Assembly (NCBI GenBank): GCA_001983455.1
Contig: LJDB01000096.1
Coordinates: 1-54,566, forward strand
DNA length: 54,566 nt
Reading direction: 5' to 3'
From: Candidatus Epulonipiscium fishelsonii
GTDB lineage: Bacteria > Bacillota > Clostridia > Lachnospirales > Cellulosilyticaceae
Numbering within the stretch: position 1 is the first letter of the stretch; each line of letters begins with the position of its first letter. Made by a program: the position numbers and the translations under genes. A model generated the notes under the pieces. That model ran no database searches. It worked only from the letters and a program-made list of their open reading frames with translations, and was not told the origin of the DNA. Positions 10,438-17,611 of this stretch are shown piece by piece.

Positions 10438-10466
10438 ATAGTACACTATATATTTCCAAAAGTCAA
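10438..10466 (-). promoter_or_regulatory. 16S rRNA promoter (sigma-A type)
   Basis: Minus strand: -35 TTGACT (10461-10466), 17-bp spacer, -10 TACTAT (10438-10443). The spacer end and downstream bases (TATAGTG, then TAATCA and GTCAG) closely match the promoter of the tRNA cluster at 38949-38977. Confidence 0.8.
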
Positions 10467-10475
10467 CTCTTTTTT

Positions 10476-10505
10476 TAAAAAAAATTCCCTCTTTTTTTGA
10501 GGGAA
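10476..10505 (-). terminator. Intrinsic terminator of the CaCA exchanger gene
   Basis: TTCCCTC (10485-10491) pairs with GAGGGAA (10499-10505); on the minus strand the stem is followed by eight T residues. It sits immediately upstream of the 16S promoter and insulates it. Confidence 0.8.
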
Positions 10506-10509
10506 CTTT

Positions 10510-11460
10510 TTATCTCATTATAATGTAAGCCATATAAGCTATATATGAAATTACAAAAATACTTCCTTCAACCTTACCAATTGTCCTTTTTGTTGCTGCA
10601 AATATAAATGCAACTAATACTGTTATCCCCATAAATATTATGTCAATAAAAACTTCATGTGTAACTGGAATTGGATTAATTACAGTTGAAACTCCAAGAA
10701 TTAAAAACATATTAAAAATATTTGAACCCATTACATTTCCTAAAGCTATGTCACTTTCACCTTTTTTTGCTGCCACAACCGAAGTCACAAGTTCTGGTAG
10801 TGATGTACCAATTGCTACAATTGTCAAACCTACTAAACCTTCTGTCATTCCTAGTTTTAAAGCAATAATTGTAGCATTCTCAACAACTACATCTCCACCC
10901 AAAACTATTCCTATAATTCCACCGATTGACATAATAACACTTTTTGCCATCGACATTGTTTCAATTTCATCTTCAGGCTGACTATTTTTTCTAGCAGTAA
11001 GTGCACTCTCCACCAAATAATATAAAAATATCCCGAAGAAAATAAGTAAAATCCATCCATCTGATTTACTAATAACATCTATATTTGTCCCATTTAATTT
11101 TGTATCATAACTTAAAATTAATAAAACAGCGGTTCCCATTAATGTAAAAGGAAATTCTTTAAGTAATATTGATTTTTCTACCTTTAAAGGAAAAATTATT
11201 GCTGATATTCCCACTACCATTAAAATGTTAAAAATATTTGAGCCAATAACATTTCCCACAGCAATAGCATTCGCTCCACTTAGCGCAGATGTAACGCTTA
11301 CAGCTAACTCTGGTGCACTTGTTCCAAAGGCTACAATAGTAAGTCCAATAATTAGTGATGGTACCCTTAATGTTGCTGCAATTGAAGATGCTCCTTCAAC
11401 AAAGAAATCTGCTCCCTTTATAAGTAATATAAATCCAACTAATAATAAAATATATTCCAT
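10510..11460 (-). CDS. Calcium/sodium antiporter, CaCA family (316 aa)
   Basis: Ten to eleven membrane segments in two inverted halves, each with the family's alpha-repeat: GTSAPELAVSV plus GNVIGSNIFN in the first half and GTSLPELVTSV plus GNVMGSNIFN in the second. These glutamates bind the exchanged cation. It resembles bacterial YrbG-type K+-independent Na+/Ca2+ exchangers. The start at 11460 is preferred over a longer frame from 11508 because a G-rich site (GGGGAGTGGGG) lies just before it and the protein then begins with the first membrane segment. It is monocistronic with its own terminator. Confidence 0.9.
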   Translation of the reverse strand: MEYILLLVGFILLIKGADFFVEGASSIAATLRVPSLIIGLTIVAFGTSAPELAVSVTSALSGANAIAVGNVIGSNIFNILMVVGISAIIFPLKVEKSILLKEFPFTLMGTAVLLILSYDTKLNGTNIDVISKSDGWILLIFFGIFLYYLVESALTARKNSQPEDEIETMSMAKSVIMSIGGIIGIVLGGDVVVENATIIALKLGMTEGLVGLTIVAIGTSLPELVTSVVAAKKGESDIALGNVMGSNIFNMFLILGVSTVINPIPVTHEVFIDIIFMGITVLVAFIFAATKRTIGKVEGSIFVISYIAYMAYIIMR

Positions 11461-11644
11461 TTCCCCACTCCCCAAAAATTTTTTTAAATCTAAGATTAAA
11501 TATATCACAAATATTATATAAAATCAATTGACAATATAAAAATATCAAGAAAAAACTCTAAAAATATGAAATTATATAGTTTATAACTCTTATTAATAAA
11601 CATATTTAGTATAAGCTTTTATCAGTTGTCTATCAAAAATAATA

Positions 11645-11673
11645 TTGACAATATAAATTAAATAGTTTAAAAT
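11645..11673 (+). promoter_or_regulatory. Promoter of reverse rubrerythrin
   Basis: TTGACA (11645-11650), 17-bp spacer and TAAAAT (11668-11673) form a good sigma-A promoter about 60 nt before the start codon. Confidence 0.65.
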
Positions 11674-11690
11674 AAATTTGCATTAATAAA

Positions 11691-11702
11691 TAATAATTAT
11701 TA
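11691..11702. promoter_or_regulatory. Palindrome, possible PerR-type operator
   Basis: TAATAATTATTA is a perfect 12-bp palindrome just downstream of the promoter. It resembles the core of PerR boxes, and PerR controls reverse rubrerythrin in Clostridium acetobutylicum; in DNA this AT-rich the match may be chance. Confidence 0.35.
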
Positions 11703-11730
11703 GTTAGTATTTGATAATGGAGGTATTAAA

Positions 11731-12276
11731 ATGGAAAAATTTGTATGTACTGTATGTGGTTATATTCATGAAGGAAGTGCTCCACCACCAAAATGTCCAA
11801 TTTGTGGAGTTGGCGCAGATAAATTTAAAAAAGTTGAAAATATAGGATTACAATGGGCTGATGAACATGTTGTTGGCATAGCAAAAGGTGCAGATCCAAA
11901 ATTAATTGAAGGATTAAGAGCTAATTTTGAAGGTGAATGTACAGAAGTTGGAATGTATTTAGCTATGGCTAGAGCTGCTTATAGAGAAGGATATGCTGAG
12001 ATTGGACATTATTGGGAAAAAGCAGCATATGAAGAAGCAGAACATGCAGCAAAATTTGCTGAATTACTAGGAGAAGTTCTTTCAGAATCTACAAAAGAAA
12101 ATCTTGAAAAAAGAGTTTTAGCTGAAAATGGAGCAACAGCTGGTAAAAAAGAATTAGCAAGTCTTGCTAAAAAATTAAATTTAGATGCAATTCATGACAC
12201 TGTTCATGAAATGGCAAAAGATGAAGCACGCCATGGAAAAGCATTTGAAGGTTTACTAAAAAGATATTTTGGCTAA
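11731..12276 (+). CDS. Reverse rubrerythrin (rubredoxin domain first)
   Basis: Peroxide- and oxygen-scavenging diiron protein of anaerobes, reducing H2O2 to water with electrons from NADH via rubredoxin partners. Residues 1-36 form a rubredoxin-like Fe(SCys)4 site (C6-x2-C9 and C22-x2-C25); the rest is a four-helix ferritin-like domain with [18 protein letters not shown] and DEARHGKAF supplying the diiron ligands. In classical rubrerythrin the order is opposite. The length (181 aa) is normal for the reverse type. GGAGG lies 8 nt before the ATG. It is single-gene, with promoter and terminator visible. Confidence 0.93.
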   Translation: MEKFVCTVCGYIHEGSAPPPKCPICGVGADKFKKVENIGLQWADEHVVGIAKGADPKLIEGLRANFEGECTEVGMYLAMARAAYREGYAEIGHYWEKAAYEEAEHAAKFAELLGEVLSESTKENLEKRVLAENGATAGKKELASLAKKLNLDAIHDTVHEMAKDEARHGKAFEGLLKRYFG

Positions 12277-12293
12277 AATTTAATAATAAATAG

Positions 12294-12328
12294 AAAAGAC
12301 TAGGGAATTAAATACCTAGTCTTTTTTT
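12294..12328 (+). terminator. Terminator of reverse rubrerythrin
   Basis: AAAAGACTAGG pairs with CCTAGTCTTTT, followed by a T run. Between here and 12558 I see only a TATAAT-like hexamer at 12519-12524 with a poor -35. Confidence 0.85.
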
Positions 12329-12558
12329 ATGACTTTTTTACTAATCTAGTAGCCGACACATCCTACAATATGGACTACTTAGTATTTATGAAAAAAAACA
12401 TATGTTGATTTTTTATGTTTATGTATATCACATTAAAATTACTTGTACATTTTTTCTAAAATTTGGTAATAAACTTTAGAAAATATATGAATAATAAAAT
12501 TATTATAAGTAAACGATATATAATATAAGGATGAATTTTTAGAAAAGAGGTGACCTTT

Positions 12559-12783
12559 ATGACAAATGCAATGTTACAATCAATAGTTAATACTAGTACT
12601 AGTTACGTTATTCTAAAAGATGTTGATGTTGGCAATGAAGGATTTGATGAAACTCTGCAATCCCTAATAAAACCTGTCAAACCTATCGAAGCTAGCCTTT
12701 CTACTACAGAAAAACCACCTGAAAAAAATACTGATGCACAAGTAGCATTTAATGTCTTAAAATTCCAAACAAGATTTTTTTAG
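12559..12783 (+). CDS. Small protein of unknown function (74 aa)
   Basis: Not recognised. AGAGGTG lies 6 nt before the ATG at 12559; a GTG nine bases upstream overlaps that site and is unlikely to be the start. The N-terminal half looks folded (LQSIVNTSTSYVILKDVDVG), the middle is Pro/Lys-rich (KPVKPIEAS, EKPPEKN), and the end is FNVLKFQTRFF. No signal peptide, membrane segment or cysteine is present. It has its own -10-like box and terminator, which argues that it is a real short transcript. Confidence 0.5.
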   Translation: MTNAMLQSIVNTSTSYVILKDVDVGNEGFDETLQSLIKPVKPIEASLSTTEKPPEKNTDAQVAFNVLKFQTRFF

Positions 12784-12814
12784 GAGCATGATTTAATGAA
12801 TAGCATATGAAAAG

Positions 12815-12853
12815 GGTTATAGACCATTTCACACTTAGTCTATAACCGTTTTA
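12815..12853 (+). terminator. Terminator of the 74-aa protein gene
   Basis: GGTTATAGAC (12815-12824) pairs perfectly with GTCTATAACC (12838-12847), followed by GTTTTA. The short U-run makes it weaker than others here. Confidence 0.65.
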
Positions 12854-12869
12854 CTGTGCTAATTAAACC

Positions 12870-12989
12870 TTATTGCTTTTGTCCGTAATATGCATTTTTT
12901 CTTTCTATCTTATTTCCATCCAAATCCATTACTACTATATCTTCAGGTTTTGAATTTTCATACTCAATTCCAATAGTACAACAAGTCAA
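12870..12989 (-). pseudogene. Relic of a class II aldolase gene (C-terminal fragment)
   Basis: Directly after the tctA stop, a 39-codon frame reads YENSKPEDIVVMDLDGN, the segment that follows the active-site loop in class II aldolases/L-fuculose-phosphate aldolases, and then ends after about 15 unrelated residues. There is no start codon region, N-terminal domain or zinc ligands left. The aldolase was presumably the last gene of the carboxylate transporter operon before deletion. Confidence 0.6.
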
Positions 12990-12992
12990 TTA

Positions 12993-14486
12993 TTATTTTT
13001 TTATAGACTTTGTTGTTCCTATTATTCTTCTTACTATTACTATAAAAGGAATTATTATTGCCAAAATTACAAGCCAAGTTCCTATTGACCAAGTATTAAA
13101 GGCTTCTCCAAATGAACCATAATAAATCATAGATTTTCTATAATGCTCCTCAACAATTGCACCCAAGGTAAATCCCATTACAATTGGTTGAAGTGGAAAC
13201 CCATTTTTTGATAAAAACAAAGCAAATAATCCGATTATAAGCATTAAATACACATTAAACATGCTTCCATTTACTATATATGTTCCAATAGCACAAAAAC
13301 TTGTGATTGTTGGAAATAAAATATATTTAGGAATAGTAATAACTTGTGTAAAATATTTAGCTAGTAATCCTTGTAATAATAACATAAATATATTTCCAAT
13401 AATTAATGCAATAAATACTGATTGTAAAATATGAGGTTGTTCTGTAATAACTAATGGTCCCATTGTAACCCCATGCACTAAAAATGCACTCATTATTAAT
13501 GCAACTGGTGAACTGCCAGGAACTCCAAGTGCAATAGATGGTATCATTGCACCACCTGATACTGCATTATTAGCGGCTTCTGGAGCAATAATACCATCTG
13601 GAGCTCCATATCCAAATAATTCTTTATCTTTTGATTGACTTTTGGCTCTGGAGTATGCCATCATTGATGCAGCACTGCCACCAAGTCCTGGTAATATTCC
13701 AAGAACAGTACCTATTATAGCTGACACTATAACATTATACATGTGTTTTGGAAATTCCAAAAATGTTAACCAAAACTTTTTAATAGAGAAGTCATCTTTG
13801 TTTTTATTAATAACTTGCATATCTTGATTAACATTATAGATAAGTTCTGACACTGCAAAAACTCCTATAATAATTACAACAATATTTATTCCTCCACTTA
13901 GACCAACTAGCCCCAAATCAAATCTAATTTTTCCATCTATTGGACTTGGACCTATCATAGATAGCAATATTCCTATACCAGTAGATATAAATCCATTAAT
14001 TATACTTCCTTTTATTAGGGTTGCAATAAGAGCTAACGAAAATATTGCAGCACCAAAATATTCCCATGACCCAAATCCTAGAGCAAAATTTGCTAAATAT
14101 GATGTACAAAAGGTTAAAATAAGTGCTGATATTATACCCCCAAAAAACGAGGATATAACTGCTAAACTAAGAGCTCTCATGCTCTCTCCTTTTTTTGCCA
14201 TTGGATAACCATCAAAAGTTGTAGTTATTGCAGCAGCAGTTCCTGGTATATTTAGTAATATTGCTGATATAGAACCTCCTGATAAACCTCCACAATATAC
14301 ACAAAGTAAAAATCCAATAGCTGGTATCATCTCCATACTGTAAGTAAGTGGTAATGCAAGTGCAAGTGCCATAGCAGTATTAAGTCCAGGAATACAACCA
14401 AATACTATACCCATTAATGTACCTATTAGCAATTGAAATAATAGTGATATATCCATAAATACCATTAGAACTTCATTAAATTCCAT
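12993..14486 (-). CDS. tctA: Tripartite tricarboxylate transporter, large permease TctA (497 aa)
   Basis: About 12 membrane segments; the family signatures FGCIPGLNTAMALALALPLTY near the N-terminus (split by hydrophobic residues) and GTVLGILPGLGGSAASMMAY at mid-protein are both present, as is the SRAKSQ/GAPDGIIAPEAANNA region. Together with TctB and TctC it imports citrate-like or other carboxylates using an ion gradient. The length is normal. GGAGGGA lies before the ATG. It follows the TctC-TctB fusion gene by 15 nt, so the two form an operon; an aldolase relic follows. Confidence 0.93.
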   Translation of the reverse strand: MEFNEVLMVFMDISLLFQLLIGTLMGIVFGCIPGLNTAMALALALPLTYSMEMIPAIGFLLCVYCGGLSGGSISAILLNIPGTAAAITTTFDGYPMAKKGESMRALSLAVISSFFGGIISALILTFCTSYLANFALGFGSWEYFGAAIFSLALIATLIKGSIINGFISTGIGILLSMIGPSPIDGKIRFDLGLVGLSGGINIVVIIIGVFAVSELIYNVNQDMQVINKNKDDFSIKKFWLTFLEFPKHMYNVIVSAIIGTVLGILPGLGGSAASMMAYSRAKSQSKDKELFGYGAPDGIIAPEAANNAVSGGAMIPSIALGVPGSSPVALIMSAFLVHGVTMGPLVITEQPHILQSVFIALIIGNIFMLLLQGLLAKYFTQVITIPKYILFPTITSFCAIGTYIVNGSMFNVYLMLIIGLFALFLSKNGFPLQPIVMGFTLGAIVEEHYRKSMIYYGSFGEAFNTWSIGTWLVILAIIIPFIVIVRRIIGTTKSIKK

Positions 14487-14501
14487 ATTTATTCCCTCCT
14501 T

Positions 14502-15839
14502 CTAAAATCCTAAGAAATTAACTGGTATAATAATTTGTGCTACATAAACAAAGAAAATATATGTTATAACGGCAAAGGATACACTTGTTAATATAATTCT
14601 AATGAATATTTTTTTATTCATTGCGTTTGTTGTACTTTTTTCTAAATACCAAGTCATTCCTATTAAAAATAATATTGTAGATACCATATAACCTAAAATT
14701 TCCATACTTATTAGATAAGCTAGTAATCCTGCTAAAAATACTGTTGATTTTCCTTGATATAAACTTAAAAATTTAACTTCCAACTTTTCTTTATTCACTA
14801 TTTTAAGTATTAGTTTTAATAATAATAACACCCCTACAAAAATAGCCACTCCAGTAGGTACAGTATATGTTCCCGATAATAAACTATTTTCACTAGAACC
14901 ATCATTTAAGGTCTCACCTAATACATTAATATCTTCTAAAGATTGTGCAAGTGTAATTTTATATTCTTGTGTATCTAAGTAAGAAGAAGTATAACCAAGT
15001 GTAGTTACAGTTTCTATATAAGATTGTGACTCACATACTACTTTAATAGCATCATCTAATGTTTCAATTATCTCAGGTGGTGTGCCAATTGGAGCCCATA
15101 TTCCAAACATTTGAGTGAAGTCCATATCTATTCCAAGTTCTTCGAATGTAGGAACATCTGGCATATCAGAGTGTCTATTTTCCTTATACACTCCTAAACA
15201 TCTAAAATCACCTGATTTTATGTAAGCACTATTTTGGGATACTGCACCTACATATGCTTGAACACGTTCACTCATTAAATCTGTTACTAAGGCATTTGTA
15301 GTATTTACAGCGTTTTTAAATTTAATATCATTTTGGTCTTCGATTGCAAGGGTTGCAAAATGATTTAAAGTACCAGAAGATACACCCATAATTATACTTT
15401 CTGGGTCTGATTTAGCAGCATTTATAAATTCCTCATAAGTTTGATATGGAGAATTTGCATTAACATACAGTCCAAGTTCTGATGTTAAATATCGTGAGAC
15501 TGGTTGATAATTTTTAAATGTTTTATCAAAAATTCCCATTTCATAGGCTATATTAAGGGCACTCCCTGCTACCATTAGTGTATATCCGTCTGCTTTTGAG
15601 TTATATAATTCATTAGCACCTATTGTTCCTGATGCTCCATTAATATTAGTAACTACAATACTAATGTTTGGAAATTGTTTATTTAATTCATTAAGAAATG
15701 CTCTCCCCGATACATCTGTTCCACCGCCTGCAGGAAATGGAATTATAACTGTAATATCTCGTGACGGATATATATTTTGAGGTGTGCAACCTGTAAGTAT
15801 AAATATCATACACATTAGTAATAAAATTGCTTTACGCAT
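14502..15839 (-). CDS. TctC-TctB fusion: lipoprotein substrate-binding domain joined to small permease (445 aa)
   Basis: Residues 1-18 form a lipoprotein signal with lipobox LTGC, followed by a TctC/Bug-type binding domain (about 25-310) with the hallmark IIPFPAGGGTDVSGR. After a short linker come four membrane segments (about 325-445: VAIFVGVLLLLKLIL, FLAGLLAYLISM, VSTILFLIGMTWYL, FAVITYIFFVYV), which match the small TctB permease. In most genomes these are separate genes. The fusion tethers the binding domain to the membrane both by lipid and by TctB. GGAGG precedes the ATG. The next gene is tctA, so this one operon covers the whole three-part transporter. Confidence 0.85.
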   Translation of the reverse strand: MRKAILLLMCMIFILTGCTPQNIYPSRDITVIIPFPAGGGTDVSGRAFLNELNKQFPNISIVVTNINGASGTIGANELYNSKADGYTLMVAGSALNIAYEMGIFDKTFKNYQPVSRYLTSELGLYVNANSPYQTYEEFINAAKSDPESIIMGVSSGTLNHFATLAIEDQNDIKFKNAVNTTNALVTDLMSERVQAYVGAVSQNSAYIKSGDFRCLGVYKENRHSDMPDVPTFEELGIDMDFTQMFGIWAPIGTPPEIIETLDDAIKVVCESQSYIETVTTLGYTSSYLDTQEYKITLAQSLEDINVLGETLNDGSSENSLLSGTYTVPTGVAIFVGVLLLLKLILKIVNKEKLEVKFLSLYQGKSTVFLAGLLAYLISMEILGYMVSTILFLIGMTWYLEKSTTNAMNKKIFIRIILTSVSFAVITYIFFVYVAQIIIPVNFLGF

Positions 15840-15891
15840 ATAAATCCTCCTTTTATAAATATTCTTTTAATCCTAGTCATTAACATTGCTC

Positions 15892-15907
15892 AAGTGATGC
15901 ATCATTT
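15892..15907. promoter_or_regulatory. Palindromic operator candidate upstream of the tct operon
   Basis: AAGTGATGCATCATTT is a palindrome with one mismatched base pair, centred on ATGCAT about 55 bp upstream of the TctC-TctB start codon, a suitable place for a GntR- or similar-type regulator. No regulator gene is adjacent. Confidence 0.4.
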
Positions 15908-16033
15908 GCTTCATTATGTAATTGAATTGTGTTATTTTTAGTCCTAATATAAATCAAATAACACTCCTTTCCTATTTACTTTATCAAGATACACTCTTTG
16001 TATATCTTTTGACATTTATACAATCATAATTTT

Positions 16034-16186
16034 TTATCTGTTATTTAATTTTATTTTGTTTAACATGTTTAAGATAAACGACATACATATAGCTAAAATA
16101 ACAAATACGGTTCCTATTGACAATTGCTACATACTTTCTATAACTGAGCCATAATATAATATGTAATGGCGTAGATTATCTTCTAC
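16034..16186 (-). pseudogene. Relic of a second tctA gene (C-terminal end)
   Basis: A 51-codon frame matches the C-terminal end of the TctA encoded at 12993-14486: VEDNLRHYILYYGS against VEEHYRKSMIYYGS, then SIGTVFVILAI against SIGTWLVILAI. It contains an in-frame TAG and lacks the first nine tenths of the gene. It shows that a second, diverged transporter once lay here. Confidence 0.65.
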
Positions 16187-16479
16187 TATCCCCTATCGTT
16201 GAACATCTACTTAAAGATATCATAATAGATATTATTAAAGTTAATTTTTTTCATATACATGTTCCTTTTATTAAAATTATACAAATAAATTTGGTATGAC
16301 CAATTTATAATAACATACTTTTTTAAAATTTCATTATATTTTTACTTATTTTTTTATTTTTATTCAAATATATATTTTTCAACTAAAAGTCTTAGAACAA
16401 TTTACTATTGTAATTTTAAGTTATATTGACTATTTTTAACATAAAATTAAATATAAAACTACTAAGATGATACAGCACA

Positions 16480-16539
16480 CTAAAAAATATCTTTTAAATT
16501 TTCTAGTTTTAGTATATAATAATTATTAAGCTCTGACAT
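16480..16539 (-). other. 19-codon reading frame with good ribosome binding site
   Basis: On the minus strand AAGGAG is followed after 8 nt by ATG and 19 codons (MSELNNYYILKLENLKDIF). It may be a leader peptide or the stump of a deleted gene of the tct region. Its start codon lies in the arm of the long hairpin at 16528-16598. Confidence 0.3.
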
Positions 16540-16603
16540 ATTTTTATTCTCCTTATCTATAAACGGTTATAGATTCAGAATATCATATGTTAGAGCTTTT
16601 TTT
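16528..16603 (+). terminator. Long terminator-like hairpin upstream of rsmA
   Basis: Arms AAGCTCTGACATAT (16528-16541) and ATATGTTAGAGCTT (16585-16598) form 14 pairs with one wobble, enclosing 43 nt that contain a second hairpin (CTATAA/TTATAG); seven T residues follow. No plus-strand gene lies upstream, so it may attenuate rsmA or be the end of an unseen small RNA. Confidence 0.5.
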
Positions 16604-16608
16604 ACAAC

Positions 16609-16623
16609 AGGTTGTTTCAACCT
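16609..16623 (+). other. Small hairpin in the rsmA leader
   Basis: AGGTTG and CAACCT pair with a TTT loop just before the GAAAGGAAA ribosome binding site of rsmA. Its role is unknown. Confidence 0.35.
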
Positions 16624-16643
16624 TATGAAAGGAAAATTTATTT

Positions 16644-17483
16644 ATGCAAAAAATTGCAACACCCAAAGGCACCAAAGATATAATTTCAAAATATCCTTTT
16701 GTTTTTCAAAAAAAATTTGGACAGAATTTTCTAATTGATCCAAATATATTAGATAAAATTATTACATCTTCAAACATAACTAAAGAAGATACAGTTTTGG
16801 AGATTGGCCCAGGTATTGGTAGTATGACCCAAGCTATTCTTGAAAATGCTAAAGAGGTAATTTCTGTAGAAATAGATAAGCAATTGATACCTATTTTGAC
16901 AGAACAGTTTAAAAATTATGATAATTTTAAGTTAGTTCATAATGATATTTTAAAAGTAAATATTTTAGATTTACTTCCCAATTCAGACATTAAAGTTATA
17001 GCAAATCTACCCTATTATATTACTACTCCTATAATTATGAAGCTGTTAGAGGAAAAGTTACCTATTAATTCAATTACTATAATGGTTCAGAAGGAAGTTG
17101 CCCAACGATTTATGTCTTTGCCAAACAACAAAAATTATGGTGCGATAACTTTGGCAATAAATTTTTATTGTGATGTTGAATTTATTTGTAATGTACCTAG
17201 AGCTTGTTTTATGCCTATCCCAAATGTAGACTCTGCTGTTATAAAATTAAATATTTATAAAAGACCGCCAATTGATGTGTCTAATACAGAATTATTATTT
17301 AAAATAATAAAGCTCGCTTTTGGACAAAGAAGAAAAACTCTAGTTAACAGTTTAAGTAGTGAGTTTTCTAAAGACAAAATAAGAGAAGCTTTAATTGAAA
17401 TGAATTTAGATATAAATATTCGAGGAGAGGCTCTATCTCTAAAAGAATATTCTAATTTGATAAATTTAATAGAAAAAAATTAA
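16644..17483 (+). CDS. rsmA: 16S rRNA (adenine1518-N6/adenine1519-N6)-dimethyltransferase
   Basis: Dimethylates the two adjacent adenines in the terminal helix of 16S rRNA, a late step of 30S maturation. FGQNFLID and EIGPGIGSMT (SAM motif I) are followed by SVEIDKQ, the catalytic NLPYYITTP (motif IV), and PNVDSAVIKL. The length (279 aa) is normal. AAGGAAAA precedes the ATG. It is the first gene after the decayed tct region and is followed by a terminator overlapping its stop region, so it is monocistronic. Confidence 0.96.
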   Translation: MQKIATPKGTKDIISKYPFVFQKKFGQNFLIDPNILDKIITSSNITKEDTVLEIGPGIGSMTQAILENAKEVISVEIDKQLIPILTEQFKNYDNFKLVHNDILKVNILDLLPNSDIKVIANLPYYITTPIIMKLLEEKLPINSITIMVQKEVAQRFMSLPNNKNYGAITLAINFYCDVEFICNVPRACFMPIPNVDSAVIKLNIYKRPPIDVSNTELLFKIIKLAFGQRRKTLVNSLSSEFSKDKIREALIEMNLDINIRGEALSLKEYSNLINLIEKN

Positions 17484-17515
17484 TAACTTATGCATAAATG
17501 CATGAGTTATTTTTA
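17484..17515 (+). terminator. Terminator of rsmA
   Basis: TAACTTATGCAT pairs with ATGCATGAGTTA (17484-17495 and 17498-17509, one wobble), followed by TTTTTAT. Confidence 0.75.
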
Positions 17516-17611
17516 TATGCTTAAATAGGGGAAAAAATGATTGTGTTCTAGCTAATACAACCCCTTCATATATTATAAGTAATGGACAAGAAAAGAAAAG
17601 GAGATAAAGAG

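Larger units (their letters stand above)
15840..16643. other. 804-bp region without an intact gene
   Basis: It holds, in order: a near-perfect palindrome upstream of the tct operon (15892-15907), a tctA relic on the minus strand (16034-16186), very AT-rich DNA (16260-16480), a 19-codon minus-strand reading frame, a long terminator-like hairpin (16528-16603) and a small hairpin in the rsmA leader (16609-16623). Confidence 0.6.
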
